DNA of 43,820 bases from CAYLNK01 sp964384675 (GTDB lineage Bacteria > Acidobacteriota > Thermoanaerobaculia > UBA5066): positions 1 through 43,820 of the forward strand of contig CAYLNK010000012.1 in NCBI GenBank assembly GCA_964384675.1, in the 5' to 3' direction. The stretch's first letter is position 1; every line of letters begins with the position of its first letter. This document shows positions 26,722 to 33,901 of this stretch, piece by piece. The translations under genes and the position numbers were made by a program. Below the pieces are notes generated by a model. The model was given only the letters and a program-made list of their open reading frames with translations. It was not told the origin of the DNA and made no database searches.

Positions 26722-27183
26722 ATGCCCGCGCTCTACCTCCTCCTCGGCACGCTCTTCGGCTACGTCCTCTCCCGTTCCGGCTGCGCCGACTACGACTTCG
26801 TGCAGGGGATGTTCCTCCTCACCAGCTTTCAGATGTACGCGATCATCGGGACGGCCGTCGCCCTCACCGCGCCCGGCCTCTTCATCCTGAAGCGCGTCGG
26901 CCGCACGATCGGCGGCACGCCGATCACCATCGAGCTGAAGACCCTCCACCGCGGCAGCGTGTACGGCGGCCTCCTGTTCGGCATCGGCTGGTCGATCGCC
27001 GGCATGTGCCCCGGGCCGATCCTGGTGAACGTCGGCGAGGGGAAGGTGTACGCGCTGGCCGCGTTGGCCGGAGCGCTGGCCGGCACGGCGCTCTTCGGTA
27101 CGGGCTACTCCACGTTCGCGCGGATCTTCGGGCTGCCGCCGCTCCAGCGCCCCGCCGAGACGACGCCGGCTCCACCGGCCTAG
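26722..27183 (+). CDS. YeeE/YedE-like (DUF6691) membrane protein, second half-transporter
   Basis: Inner-membrane protein of 153 residues with about four helices. SRSGCADYDFVQGMF near the N-terminus and GIGWSIAGMCPGPILVNVGEG in the second half are the signature segments of the second partner of split YeeE pairs. Each carries a conserved Cys (SGCAD and GMCPGP). It starts 10 bases after the first half and closes the sulfur module. Its probable role is uptake or export of a reduced sulfur species for the dioxygenase-rhodanese enzyme. A perfect 7-bp hairpin follows 22 bases past the stop. Confidence 0.9.
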   Translation: MPALYLLLGTLFGYVLSRSGCADYDFVQGMFLLTSFQMYAIIGTAVALTAPGLFILKRVGRTIGGTPITIELKTLHRGSVYGGLLFGIGWSIAGMCPGPILVNVGEGKVYALAALAGALAGTALFGTGYSTFARIFGLPPLQRPAETTPAPPA

Positions 27184-27205
27184 CGGTTTCCTTGCGGCAA
27201 CGTGT

Positions 27206-27225
27206 CCCCGAACGTATCTTCGGGG
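27206..27225 (+). terminator. Hairpin after the sulfur operon
   Basis: Perfect inverted repeat CCCCGAA / TTCGGGG (27206-27212 and 27219-27225) with a 6-base loop, 22 bases past the stop of the second YeeE half. No T-run follows. It could be a terminator, or an operator for the downstream propeller gene, whose ATG is 47 bases away. Confidence 0.5.
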
Positions 27226-27271
27226 CGCCCACCGGGTTCGAGTCCGTCGAGAAAGCATGAGGAGGAGCACC

Positions 27272-28063
27272 ATGTCCGTGGTTCGCAGCATCCGTTCGTC
27301 CGTCGTGGCCGTGACCTTGCTCGCCCTGTCGTCCGGAGCCGCCCACGCCGGCGGCTGGGAGAAGGTCGGAAAGGCCGGCGACTGGAGCAGGACGGTCGCC
27401 CTGGTCGGGATGGACGGCTACCTCTTCAGCATCGAGAGCGACGGCACGCTCTTCAAGACCGACAAGACCGGCCGGTACGAGCAGGTCGGCAAGAAGGGCG
27501 CCTTCCGGAACGCCACCATGCTCGAGGCGATGGGCGGGCACCTCTACACGGTGGAGGGCGGTACGCTCTACAAGTCCGACCCGAAGAGCGGCACCTGGGA
27601 GCAGATCGGGAAGGCCGGTGACTGGAAGAACGCGGGGATGATGTGCGCGCTGGACGGCAACCTCTACAGCGTCGAGCACGACGGCACGCTCTTCAGGACC
27701 GACGGCACGGGGAAGCGGGAGCAGATCGGGGAGAAGGGCGCGTTCGAGGCGGCGGACTTCCTGGAGCCGATGGACGGCGAGCTCTGGACCATCGAGCGCG
27801 CCACCCTCTACAAGACGAACCCGACGGCGGGGCGATGGCAGGCCGTCGGCAAGAAGGGCGAGTGGGGCAACACCGTCGCCATGGCGGGCGGCACCGGCTA
27901 CCTCTGGACGATCGAGGCCGACGGCACCCTCTACAAGACGGACAAGAACGGCAAGTGGAAGCAGGTCGGAGACGCGGGCGAGTATCACGCGGTGAAGCTC
28001 CTCTGCACGATGGACGGGAAGCTCTACACCGTGGAGCAGGGGACGCTCTACCGGACGAAGTGA
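27272..28063 (+). CDS. Secreted six-bladed tectonin-like beta-propeller protein
   Basis: Exported protein of 263 residues. The signal peptide (VVAVTLLALSSGAAHAGG) is followed only by six 40-residue repeats ending at the C-terminus. Each has a W-(E/K/Q)-(Q/K)-(V/I)-G-(K/E)-(K/A)-G core, a hydrophobic strand, a LY-(T/S)-(V/I)-E strand and a TL(F/Y)KTD strand. The blade length and spacing match tectonin/PQQ-type lectin propellers. Odd blades carry DGTL(F/Y)(K/R)TD and even blades carry GGTLYKSD-like endings, so the unit of duplication is a blade pair. No catalytic residues are evident; binding of a glycan, lipopolysaccharide or protein is likely. The ATG at 27272 has GAGGAGGAG 4 bases upstream; the ATG at 27257 lies before that site. 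A palindrome at 28077-28090 separates it from the sigma factor gene. Confidence 0.88.
   Translation: MSVVRSIRSSVVAVTLLALSSGAAHAGGWEKVGKAGDWSRTVALVGMDGYLFSIESDGTLFKTDKTGRYEQVGKKGAFRNATMLEAMGGHLYTVEGGTLYKSDPKSGTWEQIGKAGDWKNAGMMCALDGNLYSVEHDGTLFRTDGTGKREQIGEKGAFEAADFLEPMDGELWTIERATLYKTNPTAGRWQAVGKKGEWGNTVAMAGGTGYLWTIEADGTLYKTDKNGKWKQVGDAGEYHAVKLLCTMDGKLYTVEQGTLYRTK
27350..28060 (+). repeat. Six 120-base coding repeats arranged as three blade pairs
   Basis: The tectonin-like gene is built of six units of about 40 codons. Units 1, 3 and 5 resemble each other more than units 2, 4 and 6, giving an A-B-A-B-A-B order. The string gacggcac(g/c)ctct marks the A units. Confidence 0.8.
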
Positions 28064-28076
28064 CGCCGGTCTGATC

Positions 28077-28090
28077 TCCGGGGTCCCGGA
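28077..28090. promoter_or_regulatory. Perfect palindrome between propeller and sigma genes
   Basis: TCCGGG-GT-CCCGGA, 14 bases after the propeller stop. The 2-base loop makes a stable RNA hairpin unlikely without opening a pair, so a protein-binding site is at least as likely as a terminator. An AT-rich hexamer run (acaatattt) follows at 28096-28104, upstream of the sigma start. Confidence 0.35.
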
Positions 28091-28131
28091 ACGCCACAAT
28101 ATTTCCGGCCGCCGATCGTCTACAGGAGTGG

Positions 28132-28713
28132 ATGGATGAGCCGCCGGCCCTCGCCACGATGAACGAAGAGGACGCTCTCCTCTCCCGCATCGTCGAGCGC
28201 GAACGGTCCCGGCTGAGCCGCTTCATCAGGCGCCGCGTCCCCGACCCGTCCGACGTCGAGGACCTCGTGCAGGAGGTCTTCTACGAGCTCGTCGAGGCCA
28301 ACCGCCTGCTGATGCCGATCGAGCACGTGACCGGCTGGCTCTTCCGCGTCGCGCGCAACCGGATCACCGACCTCTTCCGCAAGGCGAGGGCGGACTCCTT
28401 CAGCGACGCGGCCGTCGAGGACGAGGACGGCGACGTGCTGCGGATCGAGGACCTCCTCCCGTCGCCGGAGGCCGGGCCCGATGCGGTCTACGTCCGCGGC
28501 CTGCTCCTCGACGAGCTGGAGGCGGCGCTGGCCGAGCTGCCGGACGAGCAGCGCGAGGTCTTCGTCGCGCACGAGCTGGAGGGGCGGAGCTTCAAGGAGA
28601 TCTCGGCGGCGAGCGGAGTCAAGGTCAACACCCTGCTGTCGCGCAAGCGGTATGCGGTCCTCCATCTGCGCGAGCGGCTGAAGAGGATCCACGACGAGCT
28701 CACCAGAGCGTGA
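28132..28713 (+). CDS. ECF-family RNA polymerase sigma factor
   Basis: Cytoplasmic protein of 193 residues. Region 2 reads LSRFIRRRVPDPSDVEDLVQ ... WLFRVARNRITDLFRKAR and region 4 reads LPDEQREVFVAHELEGRSFKEI ... GVKVNTLLSRKRYAVLHLRERL. There is an acidic linker of about 35 residues between them (EDEDGDVLRIEDLLPSP). No anti-sigma factor with a zinc or membrane domain is recognisable, although the next gene, a small membrane protein, occupies the position where one would be expected. The ATG at 28132 has GGAG close upstream; an in-frame ATG at 28159 lacks a ribosome site. Confidence 0.9.
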   Translation: MDEPPALATMNEEDALLSRIVERERSRLSRFIRRRVPDPSDVEDLVQEVFYELVEANRLLMPIEHVTGWLFRVARNRITDLFRKARADSFSDAAVEDEDGDVLRIEDLLPSPEAGPDAVYVRGLLLDELEAALAELPDEQREVFVAHELEGRSFKEISAASGVKVNTLLSRKRYAVLHLRERLKRIHDELTRA

Positions 28714-28723
28714 GGAGAAGAAG

Positions 28724-29068
28724 ATGAGAAAGAGATGGTTCCTCCTGGTCCCGCTGGCGATCGCCGGCTTCGCGCTCTTCATCGCGATCGGCGGACAGGT
28801 GGTGATGCAGCTCTGGAACTGGCTGCTGCCTCCCCTGTTCGGCTGGCCGAGCGTGACGTTCTGGCAGGCCCTCGGGCTGCTGGGGCTCTGCCGGATCCTC
28901 TTCGGAGGCTTCGGCGGCGGCCGCTGCCACCACTCCCGCACCCGGCGGCGGATGGCCGAGCGGTGGGAACGGATGTCGCCGGAAGAGAGGGAAAAGCTCG
29001 GCCGGTGGCTCCACGACCGCTGTGGGCGCGTGGCCCCGGCGGATCCGGATCCCGGAGCCGGCCGATGA
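28724..29068 (+). CDS. Small two-helix membrane protein next to the sigma factor
   Basis: Protein of 114 residues with two hydrophobic segments: residues 5-25 (FLLVPLAIAGFALFIAIGG) and about 34-60 (LLPPLFGWPSVTFWQALGLLG). A Gly-rich/His turn (GGFGGGRCHH) and a charged amphipathic tail (RRRMAERWERMSPEEREKL) follow. I recall similar small proteins beside sigma genes in other phyla, but no function is established. Its start is 10 bases after the sigma stop with GAGGAGAAG as ribosome site. Its TGA overlaps the next ATG as ATGA, so the three genes form an operon. An anti-sigma-like or envelope-stress role is speculation. Confidence 0.8.
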   Translation: MRKRWFLLVPLAIAGFALFIAIGGQVVMQLWNWLLPPLFGWPSVTFWQALGLLGLCRILFGGFGGGRCHHSRTRRRMAERWERMSPEEREKLGRWLHDRCGRVAPADPDPGAGR

Positions 29069-30189
29069 GGTCTCTGGGCAAGAGGGCGAGCGGCCTCCGC
29101 CTGGAGCGAATGGCCGCATCGCCCCGGTGGAACGGCGGGGCCTTCCGCAACGTCCACCCCATTCCGCCCGGACTGAGGGCGCCCATCGCGATGCCCAGCC
29201 TCTCGGAGTTCCTCTGCGGTGGCGGCCGCAAGGTGCCGGTCGCGCCGCTCCCCTCCGCCGATCCTCGCGAGACCTGGAGACGGCCGGTCGAGACCGGCCT
29301 CCGGGCGACGTGGCTGGGCCACTCCACGGTGCTCGTCGAGATCGACGGCGTGCGGCTCCTGACCGATCCGGTCTGGGGACAGCGCGCCTCGCCGTCGAGC
29401 CTCGTCGGGCCGAGGCGCTTCCAGCCCGTCCCGGTCCCGATCGCCGCGCTCCCGCCTCTGGACGCCGTCCTCGTCTCCCACGACCACTACGACCACCTCG
29501 ACTACCCCACCATCCGGGCGCTCGCCCGGCTCGACGTGCCGTTCATCACCTCGCTCGGGGTCGGCGCGCACCTCGAGGCGTGGGGGATCGAGCCGCGGCG
29601 CATCACCGAGCTCGACTGGTGGGAGTCGACGACGCTCCCGCGCTCCGAGGTCCGCGTCACGGCCACGCCGTCCCAGCACTTCTCGGGCCGCAGCGTCGTC
29701 GACCGGAACGCGACCCTCTGGTCGTCCTTCTCGGTGAACGGCCCGACGCGGTCGTTCTTCTTCAGCGGGGACACCGGGCTCACGACCGAGTACCGGGACA
29801 TCCGGCAGCGCCACGGTCCGTTCGACCTCGTGATGCTCGAGGTCGGCGCCTATCACCCGGCCTGGGGCGACATCCATCTCGGCCCCGCGAACGCCCTCGA
29901 GGCGCTGGCGCTGCTCGGTGGCGGGAGCTTCCTTCCGGTCCACTGGGGAACGTTCCTGCTCGCGATCCATGCCTGGGACGAGCCGGTCGAGTCGCTCCTT
30001 TCTCTCGCGCCACGACGGGACGCGCGGCTGCTGCTTCCACGGCTCGGGCAGCCGGTCGAGCCGTCCCGGGTGGAGGGCGTGGAGACGTGGTGGCGCGCGG
30101 TCGCCGAGCTGGAGCGGCGGAAGCCCCCGGCGAGACAGGAGGAGCCGGCGACGACGATCAGCGCGTCGATCGGCTATCCGATCGACTGA
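29065..30189 (+). CDS. MBL-fold metallo-hydrolase, NAPE-PLD/UlaG-like
   Basis: Protein of 374 residues without a signal peptide. The metallo-beta-lactamase motif is SHDHYDHLD (His139, His141, Asp143, His144). It is preceded by WLGHSTVLVEIDGVRLLTDP and followed by TPSQHFSGRS, FFSGDTGL and the late histidine in FLPVHWGTF. The order and the W-LGHST/LTDPVW strings match the family containing N-acyl-phosphatidylethanolamine phospholipase D and bacterial relatives that cleave phosphodiester bonds. The substrate is not predictable; a phospholipid is possible given the neighbouring membrane protein. It starts within the stop of the upstream gene (ATGA). In-frame codons further upstream lie inside the membrane-protein gene and are not used. 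Confidence 0.88.
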   Translation: MRSLGKRASGLRLERMAASPRWNGGAFRNVHPIPPGLRAPIAMPSLSEFLCGGGRKVPVAPLPSADPRETWRRPVETGLRATWLGHSTVLVEIDGVRLLTDPVWGQRASPSSLVGPRRFQPVPVPIAALPPLDAVLVSHDHYDHLDYPTIRALARLDVPFITSLGVGAHLEAWGIEPRRITELDWWESTTLPRSEVRVTATPSQHFSGRSVVDRNATLWSSFSVNGPTRSFFFSGDTGLTTEYRDIRQRHGPFDLVMLEVGAYHPAWGDIHLGPANALEALALLGGGSFLPVHWGTFLLAIHAWDEPVESLLSLAPRRDARLLLPRLGQPVEPSRVEGVETWWRAVAELERRKPPARQEEPATTISASIGYPID

Positions 30190-30285
30190 CGCCGGCTCGA
30201 CGGACGGCCCCGGCCCGGTGACACCTGTGACCCCGGGCACGGAAGCGAGAGGGGCGAATCGCCAGAATCCGCGCCCGGAGGAGCC

Positions 30286-31416
30286 ATGTTCCGTACCACG
30301 GCCCGCCTCGCGGTCGTCCTCGCCCTTTCCCTGTCCGCAGCCCGCGCCGTCGCCGCCGAGCCACCCGGGACCGAGACGTACGACGGGTTCGACGTCGCGA
30401 AGCTGGCCGAGGCGACGGCCCGCCTCACGACCCTGCGGACCCAGCACGGCGAAGATAAGGGAAACGAGACATTCGCCACCTGGCTCAGCGGCCAGTCCCT
30501 CACCCGCGCCGCCTACGACTCCGCCTGGAACAAGTGGTGGGAGCGGTTCCGGGCCGATCCGTCCGGCCAGCTCGAGGCACGCTTTCACCGGATCAGCTCC
30601 GAGTGGGTGCAGCAGCTGAACTACGGCGACGCCAAGGACCGGCGGCAGGAGACCCGCGAGGGTGTGTCGCTCGATACCTACGCCCGCGTGGCCGTGGCGC
30701 TCACCCGTCTCCCCGGCGCCAAGCTGGAGGACGTCGTGAAGAAGAACGGGCTGAAGAGCACGGCGCAGTGGCAGAAAGCGAACGAGGCGTGGGGCAAGGC
30801 GATGAAGGAGGACACCGGCGGCACGCTCGTGCAGCAGTACGCCGCCCTCTACCAGAAGTACGCGGGACCCCAGCTCGCCGCGGAGCGGGACGCGGCTCTC
30901 GCGAACACCCTCGCAGAAGGGAGCAAGCGCCCGGACCCGTCCCCAGCGGCCCGGCCCACGCCGGAGACCCTGGACCAGGTCTCCGCGCGGATGGCCGCGG
31001 CCCGGGGCCGCGAGCGGATGGAGGCGGCCCGGGAGTACGCTCACGCCTGCGACCTCTGGTCCGGCCCCGCCCGCCGCGACCCGAAGGACGTCCGCGCCAC
31101 GCGTTGCGCCGACGACGTCCTCCGCCGCGACCTGAAGCCCGTCATCCTGGAATCGCTGGAGCGGGCCGACGATCGCACCATCGGCTACGCCGTCCGGCTC
31201 CTCGACTACCTCCGCGAGCTGAGGCTGGCCGAGAACGGCGACAAGCTCACGATCCAGCGCGTCCTGCGACGGGCCGAGGACCACCTGGTCACGCTGGAAG
31301 CGTCGTTCGAGCCGATCAAGGACAAGGCCGTACCCGAGCGGATCCCTCTGCGGCAGAAGATCGACGAGTACACGGCCGCGGTACGGGACCTCCGGTCGGC
31401 GCTCGCGGCCTGGTAG
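30286..31416 (+). CDS. Exported helical protein with duplicated Trp motif, function unknown
   Basis: Protein of 376 residues with a signal peptide (LAVVLALSLSAARAVAAEP). I do not recognise the family. Two related segments can be seen: residues near 70-105 (YDSAWNKWWERFRADPSGQLEA) and near 160-195 (WQKANEAWGKAMKEDTGGTLVQ). They share a W-x(5)-W...D-x-x-G-x-L pattern. The C-terminal 150 residues are predicted helical with charged heptads (VSARMAAARGRERMEAAREYA; RVLRRAEDHLVTLEASFEP) and two Cys. The ribosome site GGAGGA lies 3 bases before the ATG. It ends 20 bases from the stop of the convergent ABC-F gene. Confidence 0.75.
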   Translation: MFRTTARLAVVLALSLSAARAVAAEPPGTETYDGFDVAKLAEATARLTTLRTQHGEDKGNETFATWLSGQSLTRAAYDSAWNKWWERFRADPSGQLEARFHRISSEWVQQLNYGDAKDRRQETREGVSLDTYARVAVALTRLPGAKLEDVVKKNGLKSTAQWQKANEAWGKAMKEDTGGTLVQQYAALYQKYAGPQLAAERDAALANTLAEGSKRPDPSPAARPTPETLDQVSARMAAARGRERMEAAREYAHACDLWSGPARRDPKDVRATRCADDVLRRDLKPVILESLERADDRTIGYAVRLLDYLRELRLAENGDKLTIQRVLRRAEDHLVTLEASFEPIKDKAVPERIPLRQKIDEYTAAVRDLRSALAAW

Positions 31417-31436
31417 GCCGGCCCCGCGCGAAACGC

Positions 31437-33353
31437 CTAGGCGCTCACTCCGGCGGCCTCGAGCTCCGCCTCCACCTTCTCCCACTCCGCCATCAGCCCC
31501 TCGATCTTCCCCTTCAGCTCCTTCTGCTCCGTCTCGAGCTTGCGAGCCTCCTTCTGGGCGCTCTTCCCCGAGAGGGCGGGGTCGAGGAACTGCTCGCTGA
31601 TGTCGTGGACCCGCTTCTCCAGGACCTCGATCTGCTTCATCAGCTCGTCGCGCTGCCTCTCGAGGGCCTTCGCGCGGCTCTGGCGTTTCGGCTCCGGCTC
31701 CTTCTTCCCGACGTCCTGGGCCTTCTTCGCCCGCCGGAGCTTGAGGAGGACGGCCTCGGCGTCGAGATGGTCGTCGCCCAGCCGATCGATGTACTCCTCG
31801 TACGTTCCGCGGAAGTCGTTCAGCCCCTTCGGCGAGATCTCCACGATCCGGTTGGCGAGCTGGGAGACGAACCAGCGGTCGTGGGAGACGAAGATCAGGG
31901 TGCCGTCGTATTCCTGGAGCGCCGTGACCAGCGCGTCGATCGCCTCGATGTCCAGGTGGTTCGTCGGCTCGTCGAGGACCAGGACGTTCCGCCCGAGGAT
32001 CGAGAGGCGCGCGAAGACGAGCCGGGCGCTCTCGCCGCCGGAGAGGCTCCGCACCGGCTTCTCGGCGTCGTCGCCCGTGAAGAGGACCGCGCCGAGGTGG
32101 CCGCGGATGAAGCCGATCGGCTCGCCCGGAGCCACCTCCCACAGCCACGCCTCGATCGACTGCTTGCCGCCCCCGTGGAGCTCCGAGTGGTCCTGCGAGA
32201 AGTACCCGGGGCTCGCCTCGTAGCCCCACGCCACCGTGCCGGCGTCCGCCGCGAGCTCCCCCACCGCGATCTTCAGGAGGGTCGACTTGCCGATGCCGTT
32301 CGGGCCGATGATGGCGAGGCGGTCGCCCCGTTCCACCTTCAGCGAGACGTCCTTCAGCACCACGTTGTCGCCGTAGGCCTTCCCGATGCCGTCCAGCTCC
32401 AGCGCCTGCCGTCCGCTCGGTCGCCGCTGGCGGAACCGGAAGCGCGGGTAGCGCCGCGAGCTGGGCGGGAGCTTCTCGACGACGATCTTCTCGATCAGCT
32501 TCAGCTTGCTCTGGGCCTGGCGCGCCTTCGTCGCCTTGGCGCGGAAGCGGTCGACGAACGCCTGCTGGGCGGCGATCTGCTTCTCCTGCTTCTCGATCTC
32601 CGTCTCCTTGCGCTCGCGCTCCGACTCCTTCGCCGCCACGAACGCCGAGTAGTTCCCCGGATAGACCATCACGGTGGCGTAGTCGACGTCGGCGATGTGG
32701 GTGCAGACGTTGTCCAGGAAGCGGTGGTCGTGCGAGATCACGATCGCGAGGCCCTTGTACGAGTCCAGAAACTTCTCGAGCCAGCGGATCGACACGATGT
32801 CGAGGTGGTTGGTCGGCTCGTCCAGGAGGAGGGCGTCCGGGCTCGCCGCGAGGACCTGCCCCAGCAGGACCCGGAGCTTGAACCCGCCGGAGAGTGTGGA
32901 GAGACGCTCCCGGTGCACCACGGTGGGGATCCCGAGGCCCTCCAGGATCTCGGCGGCGCGCGCCTCGAGCGAGTACCCCTGGTGGCGGACGATGACGTCC
33001 TCGAGCTCGGCGTAGCGGTCGCCGTCGAACTCGCCCTCGGCGTGGAGGAGGCGCTCCTTCTCGGCCATCGCCTCCCAGACCTCCCGGTTGCCCATCATCG
33101 CCACCTCGACGATCGGCATCTCCTCGTAGCGGAAGTGGTCCTGCTTCAGGACTCCCAGCCGGAGCTTCCTCGGGATCGAGACGACGCCGCTCGACGCCGC
33201 CTCCTCGCCCGAGAGGATCCGCAGGAGCGTGGACTTCCCCGAGCCGTTCGCGCCGACGAGGCCGTAGCGGTTGCCGGGATTGAACTGGATCGAGACCCCG
33301 CTGAAGAGGGTCTGCGCGCCGAACGACTTGCCGAGGTCCGAGACGGAGATCAT
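31437..33353 (-). CDS. ybiT: ABC-F family ATPase, YbiT type
   Basis: Soluble ribosome-associated twin ATPase of 638 residues. Domain 1 has GANGSGKST, LSGGFKLRVLLGQVL and LLLDEPTNHLD. A linker (P-site interaction arm, KQEKQIAAQQAFVDRFRAKATKARQ) follows. Domain 2 has GPNGIGKST, LSGGESARLVFARLS and LVLDEPTNHLD. The strings YGLVGANGSGKST, MGNREVWE, VCTHIADVDY and VYPGNY are those of YbiT. The C-terminal 90 residues form a Lys/Glu-rich coiled coil longer than in E. coli YbiT. No membrane domain is present. ABC-F proteins adjust or rescue elongating ribosomes; YbiT's own task is not settled. It is divergent from the GntR gene. Confidence 0.92.
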   Translation of the reverse strand: MISVSDLGKSFGAQTLFSGVSIQFNPGNRYGLVGANGSGKSTLLRILSGEEAASSGVVSIPRKLRLGVLKQDHFRYEEMPIVEVAMMGNREVWEAMAEKERLLHAEGEFDGDRYAELEDVIVRHQGYSLEARAAEILEGLGIPTVVHRERLSTLSGGFKLRVLLGQVLAASPDALLLDEPTNHLDIVSIRWLEKFLDSYKGLAIVISHDHRFLDNVCTHIADVDYATVMVYPGNYSAFVAAKESERERKETEIEKQEKQIAAQQAFVDRFRAKATKARQAQSKLKLIEKIVVEKLPPSSRRYPRFRFRQRRPSGRQALELDGIGKAYGDNVVLKDVSLKVERGDRLAIIGPNGIGKSTLLKIAVGELAADAGTVAWGYEASPGYFSQDHSELHGGGKQSIEAWLWEVAPGEPIGFIRGHLGAVLFTGDDAEKPVRSLSGGESARLVFARLSILGRNVLVLDEPTNHLDIEAIDALVTALQEYDGTLIFVSHDRWFVSQLANRIVEISPKGLNDFRGTYEEYIDRLGDDHLDAEAVLLKLRRAKKAQDVGKKEPEPKRQSRAKALERQRDELMKQIEVLEKRVHDISEQFLDPALSGKSAQKEARKLETEQKELKGKIEGLMAEWEKVEAELEAAGVSA

Positions 33354-33427
33354 GGGGCGCGGACGATAGCAGGCCGGCCAGCGAGGCCTTCACCGGTGGC
33401 GACGCAGGGGCGGCTCGCGGTGGGGGG

Positions 33428-33474
33428 TTGACAGCACCCAGGTGTACCGTGTGTACTACGTCGCGTGGTACACC
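33428..33474 (+). promoter_or_regulatory. Promoter with YtrA-type operator upstream of the GntR-ABC operon
   Basis: TTGACA (33428-33433), an 18-base spacer and TGTACT (33452-33457) form a promoter. Over the -10 lies an inverted repeat GTGTA-N13-TACAC (33451-33473; six-base arms GTGTAC and GTACAC). This matches the AGTGTA-N13-TACACT operator I recall for Bacillus subtilis YtrA. An extra half-site GTGTAC sits 9 bases upstream (33442-33447) in the spacer. Binding would block RNA polymerase, fitting autorepression by the GntR protein starting at 33500. Confidence 0.75.
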
Positions 33475-33499
33475 ATCCGAAGAGAGCCCGGAGCCGCGC

Positions 33500-33901
33500 G
33501 TGATCCAGGTGGTCACGGGCGATCCCCGGCCGATCTTCAAGCAGATCGTCGACGGCATCCGGCTCAGGATCGCGTCCGGCGAGATGCCGCCCGGGACGCG
33601 CCTCCCGAGCGTCCGCGCGCTCGCGATGCAGCTCACCGTGAACGTGAACACGGTGGCCAAGGCGTACCTGGACCTGACCGCAGACGGGCTCATCGAGTCG
33701 CAGAAGGGAGTCGGAGTCTTCGTGTGCGAGCCGCGACAGCGGCGGAGCGACCCCGAGCGCCAGCGCCTCCTCGACGAGGCGGTGGCCCACTTCGTGAGCG
33801 ACGTGATCCCGCTGGGTTTCACGCCGGAAGAGATCGTGGACCGGCTGCAGCGCGAGCTGGAGCCGATCACCCACCGGAAAAGCAGGGAGCACGGCGAGTG
33901 A
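33500..33901 (+). CDS. GntR-family transcriptional repressor, YtrA subfamily
   Basis: DNA-binding protein of 133 residues. The winged helix-turn-helix spans about residues 10-75 (PIFKQIVDGIRLRIASGEMP ... LPSVRALA ... NVNTVAKAYLDLTADGLIES). Only a short helical tail follows, the small effector/dimerisation domain that defines the YtrA subfamily. YtrA-type repressors control ABC transporter operons responding to cell-wall antibiotics or similar stress. The GTG at 33500 with GGAG 6 bases upstream is chosen; a TTG start at 33428 would lie in the -35 box. Its TGA overlaps the ATPase start as GTGA (33898-33901). Confidence 0.9.
   Translation: MIQVVTGDPRPIFKQIVDGIRLRIASGEMPPGTRLPSVRALAMQLTVNVNTVAKAYLDLTADGLIESQKGVGVFVCEPRQRRSDPERQRLLDEAVAHFVSDVIPLGFTPEEIVDRLQRELEPITHRKSREHGE

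Noticed and set aside
27200..27255. tRNA-like string gggttcgagtcc
   Set aside because: It resembles a T-arm but the stem does not pair properly, and no anticodon or D-arm lies at the right distance; the upstream bases form the CCCCGAA hairpin instead.
33428..33499. Upstream TTG start adding 24 residues to the GntR protein
   Set aside because: It would begin in the -35 hexamer and translate the operator; GTG 33500 has a ribosome site and begins at the family N-terminus.
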